In this document: one piece after another, positions 8,300-16,411 of the stretch
Layout: each line of letters starts with the position of its first letter
Position numbering within the stretch: position 1 is the first letter of the stretch
NCBI GenBank assembly: GCA_965216965.1
Contig: CBDCGX010000029.1
Location: forward strand, 1-24,418
Origin: CBDAKK01 sp965216965
GTDB lineage: Bacteria > Spirochaetota > Spirochaetia > WTKD01 > G963693115
Direction: 5' to 3'
Length of the DNA stretch: 24,418 nt
Notes under the pieces: model-generated
Seen by the model: the letters and a program-made list of their open reading frames with translations, nothing else
What the model was told of the DNA's origin: nothing
Database searches by the model: none
Made by a program: the position numbers and the translations under genes

Positions 8300-9247
8300 A
8301 TTTTTTTAGGTATAGATAGTGGTGGAACAAAAACTGAATTTCTTTTAATAAATGCAACTGGAGTATGTGCAAGAGTGGCAACCGATGGGAGTAATTATTT
8401 ACAGTGTGGGTTTGATGAAATGCAAGAAATATTACAAAGAGGTATCAATGAATTATTACAACAGGCAAATATTTCTATAAAAGATATTCTAGGGGCGAGT
8501 ATAGGGCTTGCTGGATTTGGTGAAATAAGAAAAGATGAAATAAAACTCAAAGCAAGGGTTAAGAAAGTAATGAAATCTATTCCATATATCATAGTGAATG
8601 ACGTAGTAATCGGATGGGCAGGATCACTTGGGCTTAATTCTGGTATTAATATTATAAGTGGAACAGGTTCTATTGTGTATGGTGTTGATGATAAAAAAAA
8701 CACAATGCGTTGTGGTGGATGGGGACATGAAATAGGAGATGAAGGTTCTGCATATTGGATAGGGAAAGAGGCTATACGATATTTTACTCTTCAATCGGAT
8801 GGGAGAATTAAAAAGACATTTTTGTATGAGAAAATACGAACTTATTTTAAATTATCCAATGATTTTGATATTATAGATATATTTCATAGACTTAATAGAA
8901 AAGAAGTTGCTATTCTTAGTAAGCATATGTCTGATCTTGCATCTCAAGGAGATGTATGTGCTAAAGAATTATTTAGAAAAGCAGCATTAGAACTATCGTG
9001 CATGGTAGAAAGTGTTGTTAATTGTTTATTTTTCTCTAAAAATCCTATTGTGGTTTCTGGAGCAGGAGGAGTATTGCAATCTGGTAATATATTATTTTCA
9101 GTATTAAAACGAGAGCTTAAAAAAGTAAATTGTATTTATCAGCCTCCTTTGTTAAAGCCAGTGGAAGGAGCGTCACTCATGGCTGCAATAAAGTTTGGAA
9201 AAATGGATATCAACGAAATTACAAAATGGGTTTCTTTAAAAAAATAA
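8300..9247 (+). CDS. BadF/BadG-family amino-sugar kinase with a non-standard start
   Basis: This ASKHA-fold kinase of the BadF/BadG/NAGK group probably phosphorylates N-acetylgalactosamine or N-acetylglucosamine with ATP. Motifs in order are the phosphate-1 loop LGIDSGGTKTEF at the N-terminus, the catalytic-region NDVVIGWAG, the phosphate-2 loop ISGTGSIVYG, CGGWGHEIGDEGSAYWIG, and the adenosine-site VVSGAGGVLQSG. The N-terminus has no ATG or GTG in frame upstream of the phosphate-1 loop. A strong GGAGGAG (8288-8294) lies 5 nt before ATT at 8300, which would give MFLGIDSGGTKT, exactly the family N-terminus. The ATG at 8295 runs into TAG because the following T-run is T7; T8 would give MSFFLGID. 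Explanations are an ATG-to-ATT mutation, a true ATT start, or a one-base indel. A start at the GTG 8375 would delete the phosphate loop and is rejected. Confidence 0.85.
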   Translation: MFLGIDSGGTKTEFLLINATGVCARVATDGSNYLQCGFDEMQEILQRGINELLQQANISIKDILGASIGLAGFGEIRKDEIKLKARVKKVMKSIPYIIVNDVVIGWAGSLGLNSGINIISGTGSIVYGVDDKKNTMRCGGWGHEIGDEGSAYWIGKEAIRYFTLQSDGRIKKTFLYEKIRTYFKLSNDFDIIDIFHRLNRKEVAILSKHMSDLASQGDVCAKELFRKAALELSCMVESVVNCLFFSKNPIVVSGAGGVLQSGNILFSVLKRELKKVNCIYQPPLLKPVEGASLMAAIKFGKMDINEITKWVSLKK

Positions 9248-9255
9248 AGAGAGAT

Positions 9256-10416
9256 ATGGTACAAGCATTTATTTCTTCTAAAATATACACCAAAGACGGA
9301 GAAGAGCAACGGGCAATTTTAGAAAAAAATGGAGTTATAGTTGGTATTGTTAAACATGATAACATTCCCCAAAATGCACAAAAAATATATTGTGAAGGAG
9401 CAATAATACCTGGATTTGTAGATATACAAGTAAATGGTTGTGGTGGGGCGTTGTTTAATAGAGATATGAGCATACAATCACTAAAAACAATACATGATAA
9501 GAGTCTTAAGCATGGAGTAACATCAGTATACCCCACTCTTATTACATGTTCTGATGAACAAATTATAGATGCTCTAAATATTATGGAACAAGCACTTTTA
9601 AATAAAGAAGATTTTCCTGCTTTAGAGGGATTGCATTTAGAAGGACCTTTTATTGGAAAAACACATAGGGGTACACATATTCAAAAATATATTCGTTCAT
9701 TAGATAATAATATGTTTTCTATTTTGTGCGAATATGCTAAAAAAGGAGTACTTAAAATTATCACTGTAGCACCAGAAAATGTGTCTTGTAAATATATTGA
9801 ACAACTTGTTGCGAGTGGAACTGTTGTAGCGATTGGACATTCTAGTGCAAATGCAGAATTAGTATATAATGCACACAAGGCTGGAGCAAAACTCATTACA
9901 CATTTATACAATGGAATGGCTCCTTTTTCGGGAAGACTTTTTTCTCTTATAGAAGCATCATTTGCATCAAAAACACTTTATGCAAGTATTATTCCTGATT
10001 TCATTCATGTGAGGGAAGATGCATTAAGAATTGCTCATAAGATAATGAGACGAAGATTGTTTGCTATTACTGATGCAAGTTCTACCGACCCCGATGAAAC
10101 CGAAATTATTCTTAATGGCGAAAAATGTGTTGTTGGAAATAATGTTGTTAAGAATACTATAAGTGGGAGTTTAGCAGGTTCTACTGTTACTATGGATATG
10201 GTATATAATAATCTTATACAAATTTTTGGAGAGAAAACGGCAATAGATATGTGTTCTATAATTCCTTCGGAGTGTATCACTAATATGCAAAATAATAATG
10301 AAAAAAAAGGAAGCATACAAATTGGCAATGTTGCAAATTTTTTAGTTGTAACAAAGAATTATAAAAAAACAATTATAAAGGATGTTGTAATATATGGGAA
10401 ACACTTTGGAAAATAA
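9256..10416 (+). CDS. N-acetylgalactosamine/N-acetylglucosamine-6-phosphate deacetylase
   Basis: This is a NagA/AgaA-family amidohydrolase that removes acetate from the amino-sugar 6-phosphate, feeding AgaS. The protein is 386 residues from the ATG at 9256. From that start the key residues fall at or next to the numbers known for E. coli NagA: metal ligands Glu129 (LEGPFI), His195 (AIGHSS) and His216 (THLYNGM), substrate His251 and catalytic Asp273 (ITDASS). This supports the start. Further signatures are PGFVDIQVNGCGG near residue 52 and GSLAGSTVTMD. A longer reading frame reaches back to 9130 inside the kinase gene but has no family support. The gap to the kinase is 8 nt, with a purine-rich AAAGAGAG site. 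Context with AgaS favours the GalNAc-specific name AgaA over NagA, but specificity is not visible. Confidence 0.92.
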   Translation: MVQAFISSKIYTKDGEEQRAILEKNGVIVGIVKHDNIPQNAQKIYCEGAIIPGFVDIQVNGCGGALFNRDMSIQSLKTIHDKSLKHGVTSVYPTLITCSDEQIIDALNIMEQALLNKEDFPALEGLHLEGPFIGKTHRGTHIQKYIRSLDNNMFSILCEYAKKGVLKIITVAPENVSCKYIEQLVASGTVVAIGHSSANAELVYNAHKAGAKLITHLYNGMAPFSGRLFSLIEASFASKTLYASIIPDFIHVREDALRIAHKIMRRRLFAITDASSTDPDETEIILNGEKCVVGNNVVKNTISGSLAGSTVTMDMVYNNLIQIFGEKTAIDMCSIIPSECITNMQNNNEKKGSIQIGNVANFLVVTKNYKKTIIKDVVIYGKHFGK

Positions 10417-11161
10417 AAAATTATTTCAGAATGCTCACATAGATAAAAATTCATATATTCCTATTTATGCTCAACTCATAAAACTTATTAAGTATATGAT
10501 TAATACAAAAAAAATAAAAGAACATCAAAAATTGCCGACCGAAGAAATGTTATGCCATATTTATAAGATAAGTCGTACTTCTGTACGGCAGGCGTTACAA
10601 GAGTTGGTAACTAATGGATATATTTATCGTCTTCATGGGAAAGGATCGTTTGTGAAAAATTCTCAGATAAAACAAGATTTAGCACATTTTTATTCTTTTA
10701 CAGAAGAAATGAAAAGGTTGGGAAAGATTCCTTCGTCAAAAATTTTTTCTTTTAAAAAAGAACTGTGTACTCAATTTATACAAAATAAATTTCTTTCTTC
10801 TCATGAGAAAGAAATGTATGTTATTATTCGCCTTCGTTTAGCGGATTCTCAGCCCATGTATTATGAAATTTCTTACCTTCCAGCTACACGCTTTTTGGGT
10901 TTGAAACGGATATATTTTCAAAACACATCAATGTATGAAGTGTTTTTCCATCGATATAATATAGAGCTTGTTAAAGCAGAAGAGTCTTTTTCTGCAGAAT
11001 ATATGCCCAAACAAGCATTAATTGCTTTAGGAATTTCTAAGAGAACACCGGGTATACGGCAAGAAAGAATTGCATACGATATTCGAGGAGTAGTTGAGTA
11101 TACGTGTAGTTTTGTTCCTGGAGATAGGTTTGTATATCGAGTCATACTGAAAAATGACTAA
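10394..11161 (+). CDS. GntR-family (HutC/UTRA) transcriptional regulator
   Basis: This is a sugar-responsive repressor of 255 residues. An N-terminal winged helix occupies about residues 18-86 (IPIYAQLIKLIKYMI, LPTEEMLCHIYKISRTSVRQ, GYIYRLHGKGSFV). A UTRA ligand-binding domain of about residues 92-252 carries FTEEMKRLGKIPSS, RLRLADSQPMYYEISYLPA, AEESFSAEYM and RQERIAYD. UTRA domains of the NagR/DasR/AgaR type bind phosphorylated amino sugars. The gene overlaps the deacetylase by 23 nt and closes the operon, so it most likely controls that operon, with the palindrome near 2744 as a possible target. There is no clear ribosome binding site; TTG at 10406 would be an alternative start. Confidence 0.9.
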   Translation: MGNTLENKKLFQNAHIDKNSYIPIYAQLIKLIKYMINTKKIKEHQKLPTEEMLCHIYKISRTSVRQALQELVTNGYIYRLHGKGSFVKNSQIKQDLAHFYSFTEEMKRLGKIPSSKIFSFKKELCTQFIQNKFLSSHEKEMYVIIRLRLADSQPMYYEISYLPATRFLGLKRIYFQNTSMYEVFFHRYNIELVKAEESFSAEYMPKQALIALGISKRTPGIRQERIAYDIRGVVEYTCSFVPGDRFVYRVILKND

Positions 11162-11304
11162 AATGATGAGAATACAAGTTAGCATAATAGTAAGTAATGT
11201 AGGAAGAATGATATTGTTTAAGATTTTATAGGGAAATATTAAAGTAACTATAACTTTACATGATTTGGTAATAAATAACATGATTAAATATATTATATTT
11301 GATA

Positions 11305-11310
11305 TATAAT
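11305..11310 (+). promoter_or_regulatory. -10 hexamer 8 nt before the lipoprotein start
   Basis: TATAAT lies 8 nt upstream of the ATG at 11319 and there is no Shine-Dalgarno. Transcription would start at or next to the ATG, giving a leaderless mRNA. The region is AT-rich, so a chance match is possible. Confidence 0.4.
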
Positions 11311-11318
11311 AAAATATT

Positions 11319-12584
11319 ATGGCTAGGAAATGGTTTATTATAGTTCCTTTTTTTATAATATTTCTTGAAAGTTGTATAGCAAATATTACTACAACGGAAA
11401 CTAATAGAGCTGATGATTATCAGAAGATAGGTTCTATAGAAGATTTCTCTATTTCATATAACAATGAAAATGATACATATGACGTATCGACATCTTTTAC
11501 ACTATTGGTTTTTGAAAATGGAGAAGAAGTTCCTACATATAGGATTAATGTTCATAGGTATTTATCTGAGCGTGATAATATAAGAAATGTAGAAGATATG
11601 CTAAAGAAGAGTCCGTCATACAGTTATGGTATATGTGATGCGACCATTGAGGATTACATAAGAAACGGAGGAAAGCTTCCCGATAATTGTTTACAAGAAA
11701 CCAATGTCATTCATATTTTGGGTTTAACTCCTGCTTTAGATAATAATGAAAAGACATATTATTTTAATATGCTTGTTAATATATTAGATTTTCCTACGGC
11801 TCGTTTGATTGTGTCTCAAAAACACTACGACGTAAAAAAAATAACTATTCCACGATATGCTTATTTTAATTTTAGCCTCCTTGGGAAGGGTTCTATTAGT
11901 GCGGTGGGAGGAAAATCAAAAATAACAAATACAATTGAAGGGGTTAATTCTTTTCCTATTAAGTTGCCAGAAGGTATAAATATTGCGCTTACAGCTAGCC
12001 CTGATTCTGGATATGAGTTTTCTTTATGGGATAATTGTGATCGTGTTGAGAATACTGTTTGTTTTTTTAAGACTCCAAAGAATTATGATGTAAATTACAC
12101 CTTTCCTAGGGCAGTCTTTGTTCCATTAGATATCAATGACAAGAGACCTCAAATGTGCAAGGCATATTCAACGCTTGATGCAACACAAAGAGATATTACT
12201 CAAACACTTTTTTCTGATAAGAATCCTAATTCCGATGCATATATTAATGTTGGAGTTTATCGTTTTGTTGATAGAAATAATTTGGATGCTATATATCGTA
12301 TTCCATATTATAATTATGATAATCTTCCGGAATTATATGTAGGTAATACGTTTTTCCCAATAATAGCAACTACTTTGTATGATGATACAAAAATAAACGA
12401 AGTATATACTATTACTGTTAGTGCAGTAATTTATGATGAAGAACAAGAAAGGAATGTTCTCTATGAAGGATCTCAATCTATGGATGTGGTGCAGTGTCGT
12501 ACAAGTGCTGATGTGATATATTATGTATATGTTCTTAAGCAAATACCTCTAGAAGCTAGTGCCTATGTAGTTGAGAAATTATAG
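11319..12584 (+). CDS. Surface lipoprotein with an InlB B-repeat-like domain
   Basis: I do not recognise a full-length family. The 421-residue protein starts with a lipoprotein signal (basic MARK, hydrophobic stretch, then IFLESC with Cys19 as the lipidation site). Residues 40-175 look like beta-rich, low-identity sequence. Residues 183-270 resemble a divergent InlB B-repeat: LGKGSISAVGG, then LPEGINIALTASPDSGYEFS, then LW and cysteines at 230 and 238, closing with RAVFVPL. Such domains occur in surface adhesion proteins. Pairs of cysteines suggest disulfides in an oxidising compartment. The gene stands alone, preceded by about 157 nt after the regulator, and is followed by a convergent protease gene. 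The role as an envelope surface protein is inference. Confidence 0.75.
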   Translation: MARKWFIIVPFFIIFLESCIANITTTETNRADDYQKIGSIEDFSISYNNENDTYDVSTSFTLLVFENGEEVPTYRINVHRYLSERDNIRNVEDMLKKSPSYSYGICDATIEDYIRNGGKLPDNCLQETNVIHILGLTPALDNNEKTYYFNMLVNILDFPTARLIVSQKHYDVKKITIPRYAYFNFSLLGKGSISAVGGKSKITNTIEGVNSFPIKLPEGINIALTASPDSGYEFSLWDNCDRVENTVCFFKTPKNYDVNYTFPRAVFVPLDINDKRPQMCKAYSTLDATQRDITQTLFSDKNPNSDAYINVGVYRFVDRNNLDAIYRIPYYNYDNLPELYVGNTFFPIIATTLYDDTKINEVYTITVSAVIYDEEQERNVLYEGSQSMDVVQCRTSADVIYYVYVLKQIPLEASAYVVEKL

Positions 12585-12640
12585 GTAGCTTAAAATACCA
12601 TAGCGTCTAATTTATTGGTTTTTGATGTAACTAAAAATGG

Positions 12641-13228
12641 CTATTTAAAATACAATAAGGAAATTATATTAAATCCTATGTGTATACTAAGAACTATAAT
12701 CAATGAGTTACTGCTTATTCGTATAAATCCCAGTATAATTCCAGCTATAAAGCTAAAAGATATTCCCTGCATTCCCATTCCAAAATGATTAAGAGAAAAA
12801 AGTATGGCAGAAGCCATTATTGAATGCACTATAGATAGATTTTGTGCTAGAAATCTTTGTAAAAGATATTCTCTAAATAATAATTCTTCTGATATTGCAG
12901 CAAGAATGATAAAACTATAAAAGAAGAATCCTGTATTTTCTTTAAAGGGGAGTGAAATAGAAGGAAGTGAGAAAATATATGAGTGAAAAAGAGAGAGTGA
13001 AAATAGTGAGAAAATACCTATCGTGATTATTATAATATTTTTAAAAAGGGAATGAAAATGATAATGTTTTGGAATATTTTTTGTATATTGCATTGATCTT
13101 GTTATTATAATTATAAAAAATATTTCTGCAATTATCTGAATATAGAGAGAAATTGAAGATGCAAGAAACAAAGAAGAAAGAGATCGAGTTAAAAGAAAAA
13201 AAATAATAAAAAAGATATCTTTGAACAT
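12641..13228 (-). CDS. CPBP-family intramembrane metalloprotease
   Basis: This is a membrane protein of 195 residues of the CPBP group (CAAX protease and bacteriocin-processing, also called Abi). It is very hydrophobic, with five or more membrane segments, and retains all three family motifs: EELLFREYLLQR (Glu114, Glu115, Arg119), SLNHFGMG (His148) and HIGFN (His183, Asn187). Members act as membrane proteases, some in bacteriocin self-immunity. No bacteriocin gene is visible nearby, so the substrate is unknown. It diverges from comEC across only 40 nt. TATACT (13237-13242) sits 8 nt before its ATG with no ribosome binding site. Confidence 0.85.
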   Translation of the reverse strand: MFKDIFFIIFFLLTRSLSSLFLASSISLYIQIIAEIFFIIIITRSMQYTKNIPKHYHFHSLFKNIIIITIGIFSLFSLSLFHSYIFSLPSISLPFKENTGFFFYSFIILAAISEELLFREYLLQRFLAQNLSIVHSIMASAILFSLNHFGMGMQGISFSFIAGIILGFIRISSNSLIIVLSIHIGFNIISLLYFK

Positions 13229-13236
13229 CTTTTTAA

Positions 13237-13242
13237 AGTATA
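13237..13242 (-). promoter_or_regulatory. -10 hexamer 8 nt before the CPBP protease start
   Basis: On the minus strand TATACT is followed by TTAAAAAG and then the ATG. Initiation would fall at the start codon, giving a leaderless mRNA. No ribosome binding site is present. Confidence 0.35.
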
Positions 13243-13268
13243 TCTTATAAACTCATAGTATATAAGAT

Positions 13269-14597
13269 GTGACTCTTTCTATAGTATTATTCTGGATCGC
13301 AAGTGCAAGCTCTTTTTATTTATTTCGATTTTTAGATTTTGGTATTGCATTAGTATTTTCTGTGTTGTTTTTATTATATGTAGCAAGAAGAGATATTTCT
13401 ACAACAATTCTTGTAGGGATCATATGTGCTGGTCTAGTGGTGGGGTATATAATTGCGTTAAGGCGAGAGTTTACTTCTTTTACTACTGAGATAGAATCTG
13501 TTAAAGTGTATTCTTTTATCTTTGAAAAAAAGAGTGCAGATAATGCTGCAGAATATATTTATAACATGTTTACACATTTTACTTCTCCTAATGCAGCGGC
13601 ATTTTTTTCTGCACTTATTACTGGAAGGAGGAGTTTTATACCACTTGCATTGCAAGATATAATAAGAAGAAGTGGGATAAGCCACTTACTTGCTCTTTCA
13701 GGATTCCATCTGAGCGTACTGTTTGTTTTAGCATCAAGTTTGAAAGTGTGTTTTCATCGTCGGATATTTGAAATATTGTCTATTATTTTAGTTTGGGTGT
13801 ATTGTTTATGGATAGGATTTATCCCATCACTGTGGAGGGCAGCGATAATGTATAGTATTACGGTTGGTGCTACAATTTTAACAGGGATAAAAAACTTCTC
13901 AGTAGCATGGAGCATGGCGGGTATTATTATGATATTTGCATCTTCTGAGACTTTATACTCACCTGGATTTATTCTTTCCATGTTAGCACTATGTGGAGTG
14001 GTGTGGGGTGGAGTAATATATACAAGAGCTTTTGTGTTATATTTTTCTATATGCATACGAGGTGCAAAAAAATTATTACAAGTAGTGTGGAGTAGTAAAA
14101 ATAATTTTTTAAATATTATATATAATAAAATCACTATATCCCCATTTATTCAATTTCTTATCAAGACAGGGTCACATCATATTAGTATTCCTTTTTCAAT
14201 TAGTCTTGGTGCAGCTGGGGCAACAGCATTATATAGTTTTTTTGTATTTGGAACAAGTTATCCTATAGGTATAATTACATCTGTCTTATTAACCCCCATA
14301 GTCGTCATTTTTATGTTTTTAGGAATAGTATTGCTCGCATTACACTTTGTTTTGCAATTATTTGGTGAGATTATAATAGCTAAAAATATTATCTTTATTT
14401 TACAATCTTTTTTGGGCAATATGCTTACAATAATGAGCGATGCTATTAATGCTACTCTTTCGCGTGCTTCTAGTATGTTTAGTATAACAACTCTATTAGG
14501 AGTTATATTGTTGTATATATTTCTTATCGGTATATTAATGCCATATATTTTTCTTTGTATAAGAAAGCGTCTAGGCATTGCAAGTAAGAAACAATAG
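13269..14597 (+). CDS. ComEC/Rec2-family DNA-uptake channel protein, core domain only
   Basis: ComEC forms the inner-membrane channel for DNA uptake in natural transformation. This 442-residue protein shows the family hallmark GISHLLALSGFHLSVLF (residues 136-152), the preceding FSALITGRRSFIP, and RAAIMYSI with many hydrophobic helices after it. It lacks the C-terminal metallo-beta-lactamase-like domain of long ComEC proteins, as do shorter family members. Start choice is the GTG at 13269, because the overlapping ATG at 13267 runs straight into TGA. No ribosome binding site is evident, and TAGTAT lies 7 nt before the GTG. No other competence gene is in the window, so competence is unproven. 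Confidence 0.85.
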   Translation: MTLSIVLFWIASASSFYLFRFLDFGIALVFSVLFLLYVARRDISTTILVGIICAGLVVGYIIALRREFTSFTTEIESVKVYSFIFEKKSADNAAEYIYNMFTHFTSPNAAAFFSALITGRRSFIPLALQDIIRRSGISHLLALSGFHLSVLFVLASSLKVCFHRRIFEILSIILVWVYCLWIGFIPSLWRAAIMYSITVGATILTGIKNFSVAWSMAGIIMIFASSETLYSPGFILSMLALCGVVWGGVIYTRAFVLYFSICIRGAKKLLQVVWSSKNNFLNIIYNKITISPFIQFLIKTGSHHISIPFSISLGAAGATALYSFFVFGTSYPIGIITSVLLTPIVVIFMFLGIVLLALHFVLQLFGEIIIAKNIIFILQSFLGNMLTIMSDAINATLSRASSMFSITTLLGVILLYIFLIGILMPYIFLCIRKRLGIASKKQ

Positions 14598-14635
14598 TAT
14601 ATTATAATAAAAATACTAATAAGAGTTATTTATGT

Positions 14636-15514
14636 ATGAATTTTTCTAAACACCATATACAACAATTATGTAAAGAGTGGAATATTGCTCTCAAAAAGCG
14701 ATGGGGACAGAATTTCCTACTTCATGGGTTAACCATACAAAGATTAACAGAACTTGTCTTTGATATTCCAGAATGTCCTAAAAAATCAGAATATAATATA
14801 TGGGAGGTAGGACCTGGAATGGGAACAGTTACGCAGAATATTGTTATTCACCCATGCATAAGCCATCTTGTATTATTTGAAATCGATAATGGATTAATCC
14901 GATTCTTAAATATGCAATTAAAAAAACATCTTCTTACTAATCAACTCTCAATTATTATGGGAGATGCAATTAAGACAGTTCCTTATATCTATGCGCAACA
15001 ACTGCATCCGCCAGATGTTATTTTTGGAAATTTACCATACAGTACGGGAACTAGAATGATCCTTTCTTGGGTGCTTGCAGGAATGTATAATATTCCTCTT
15101 TGTGTAATGTTGCAGAAAGAAGCAATTCAAAGAATAGTTGCACATCCTCATACTAAATTGTATGGGATACAGTCAGTTATATTGCAGAGTGTGTATTCTT
15201 TACATACGCATTGGGGCATTTCTCGATCATATTTTTACCCCGCCCCCCATGTTGATTCTCTTATTTGCACATTTATTCCTAAAAAGAACACTTTGAATAT
15301 AGAAAAAATAAAATTATTGATTGAAGTAGTAAAGATTTCTTTTTCAAGTCGGCGAAAAATGTTATCAAATACTTTAAAACCATATTTACAAAAATGGTAT
15401 GATGGTGAGATATTTCGTAATATATCTATAGACTTTTCTTTAAGAGCAGAACAGATAAGTACTAGTGAATATTGTGATTTAATAGAAGAATTATTTGTAT
15501 ATAAGAAGAAATAG
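14636..15514 (+). CDS. ksgA: 16S rRNA (adenine1518/1519-N6) dimethyltransferase
   Basis: KsgA (RsmA) dimethylates two adjacent adenines near the 3' end of 16S rRNA using S-adenosylmethionine. The protein is 292 residues. It shows the N-terminal KKRWGQNFL (residues 20-28), the SAM-binding EVGPGMGT (57-64), the acidic ribose contact in LFEID (Glu82), GD at 109-110 and the catalytic motif FGNLPYSTGT around Asn122. The C-terminal domain contains HVDSLICTFIP and FSSRRKMLSNTL, typical of the family. A TATAAT at 14603-14608 and a weak TAAGAG site before the ATG are consistent with a short leader. Its stop codon abuts the stop of dapA on the other strand. Confidence 0.95.
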   Translation: MNFSKHHIQQLCKEWNIALKKRWGQNFLLHGLTIQRLTELVFDIPECPKKSEYNIWEVGPGMGTVTQNIVIHPCISHLVLFEIDNGLIRFLNMQLKKHLLTNQLSIIMGDAIKTVPYIYAQQLHPPDVIFGNLPYSTGTRMILSWVLAGMYNIPLCVMLQKEAIQRIVAHPHTKLYGIQSVILQSVYSLHTHWGISRSYFYPAPHVDSLICTFIPKKNTLNIEKIKLLIEVVKISFSSRRKMLSNTLKPYLQKWYDGEIFRNISIDFSLRAEQISTSEYCDLIEELFVYKKK

Positions 15515-16396
15515 TTACTTTCTTTTTCCTTTTACATAATTTTGTATAGCGGTAGTAATGAGTGTTTTGTGAGCATTGCTAGGGGGACAAAGAGGCAGTC
15601 TATAATATGGTGAGCATAATTTTAAAATTGATGCCGCATATTTTATGGGAATAGGATTGGTATCGCAGAGCAAAACCTTAAATATTGAGAATAGATTATT
15701 ATATCTTTTAGTTGCAGATTCCATATTCCCATTTATTGCGTGTGAAATATAGGTGCTTAATTCCTTAGGAAAAACATTACTTGCTACAGAGATTAGTCCA
15801 TGCCCACCATGTGCTAAGATCCCAAGTGAAAGTAAGTCGTCACCACTTAGTACAGAAAAATGTTTTATGCTTGCTAAGATTTCTATAGATTGTGTGATGT
15901 TTCCAGTAGCCTCTTTTACTCCTACAATGTTTTTATGCTTTGCAAGTTTTCTTATTGTACTTACTTCTATGTTGTTTCCCGAGCGAGCAGGAATGTTATA
16001 TATAATATGTGGGAGTGAAACAGTATTTGCGATTGCAGTGAAGTGTTCAAAAAACCCTTTTTGTGAAGGTTTATTGTAATAAGGAGCAACTTGAAGAGAT
16101 GCATTTGCTCCTATATCCTTTGCAGCCTGTGTGAGTTCTATAGCTTCTTTTGTATTATTAGAACCTGTCCCTGCTATAATAGGAACTCGCTTTTTTGTCT
16201 GTTTTATTACAATTTTTATAATTTCTAAGTGTTCTTTGTGTGAAAGTGTTGGACTTTCTCCAGTTGTGCCTACTGGTACAAGACCGTGAACATTATTTTC
16301 TATTTGCTTTTCAACAATATTGCAAAGTGCTTTTTTGTCTATTTCTCCGTTTTTAGTAAACGGAGTGATCAGTGCTGTATATAATCCAGAAAACAT
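15515..16396 (-). CDS. dapA: 4-hydroxy-tetrahydrodipicolinate synthase
   Basis: DapA condenses pyruvate with aspartate semialdehyde at the start of the diaminopimelate/lysine branch. The protein is 293 residues. From the ATG at 16396 the active-site residues fall on the E. coli numbers: Thr44-Thr45 (VGTTGES), Tyr133 (IIYNIPARSG), Arg138 and Schiff-base Lys161 (VGVKEATGN). That, and an AGGGG ribosome binding site just upstream, supports this start over the ATG at 16408, which would add four residues. It is the last gene of a minus-strand operon pta-dapB-dapA, 15 nt after the dapB stop, and ends exactly against ksgA. Confidence 0.96.
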   Translation of the reverse strand: MFSGLYTALITPFTKNGEIDKKALCNIVEKQIENNVHGLVPVGTTGESPTLSHKEHLEIIKIVIKQTKKRVPIIAGTGSNNTKEAIELTQAAKDIGANASLQVAPYYNKPSQKGFFEHFTAIANTVSLPHIIYNIPARSGNNIEVSTIRKLAKHKNIVGVKEATGNITQSIEILASIKHFSVLSGDDLLSLGILAHGGHGLISVASNVFPKELSTYISHAINGNMESATKRYNNLFSIFKVLLCDTNPIPIKYAASILKLCSPYYRLPLCPPSNAHKTLITTAIQNYVKGKRK

Positions 16397-16411
16397 ATTA
16401 CCCCTCATATT

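Noticed and set aside
8375..9247. Kinase starting at the GTG at 8375
   Set aside because: It would remove the phosphate-1 loop LGIDSGGTKT that is encoded in frame just upstream.
9130..9255. N-terminal extension of the deacetylase frame into the kinase gene
   Set aside because: It overlaps conserved kinase codons, lacks family similarity, and the ATG at 9256 places the active-site residues on E. coli NagA numbering.
12585..12640. Possible hairpin terminator between the convergent lipoprotein and CPBP genes
   Set aside because: I tried to pair CATAGC, GGCTAT and the nearby A/T runs and found no stem with proper complementarity.
13754..14134. 126-codon minus-strand reading frame inside comEC
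   Set aside because: It is a shadow of the membrane-protein coding frame with no recognisable motif or ribosome binding site.
16397..16408. dapA start at the upstream ATG
   Set aside because: No ribosome binding site precedes it, and the downstream ATG fits both the AGGGG site and E. coli residue numbering.
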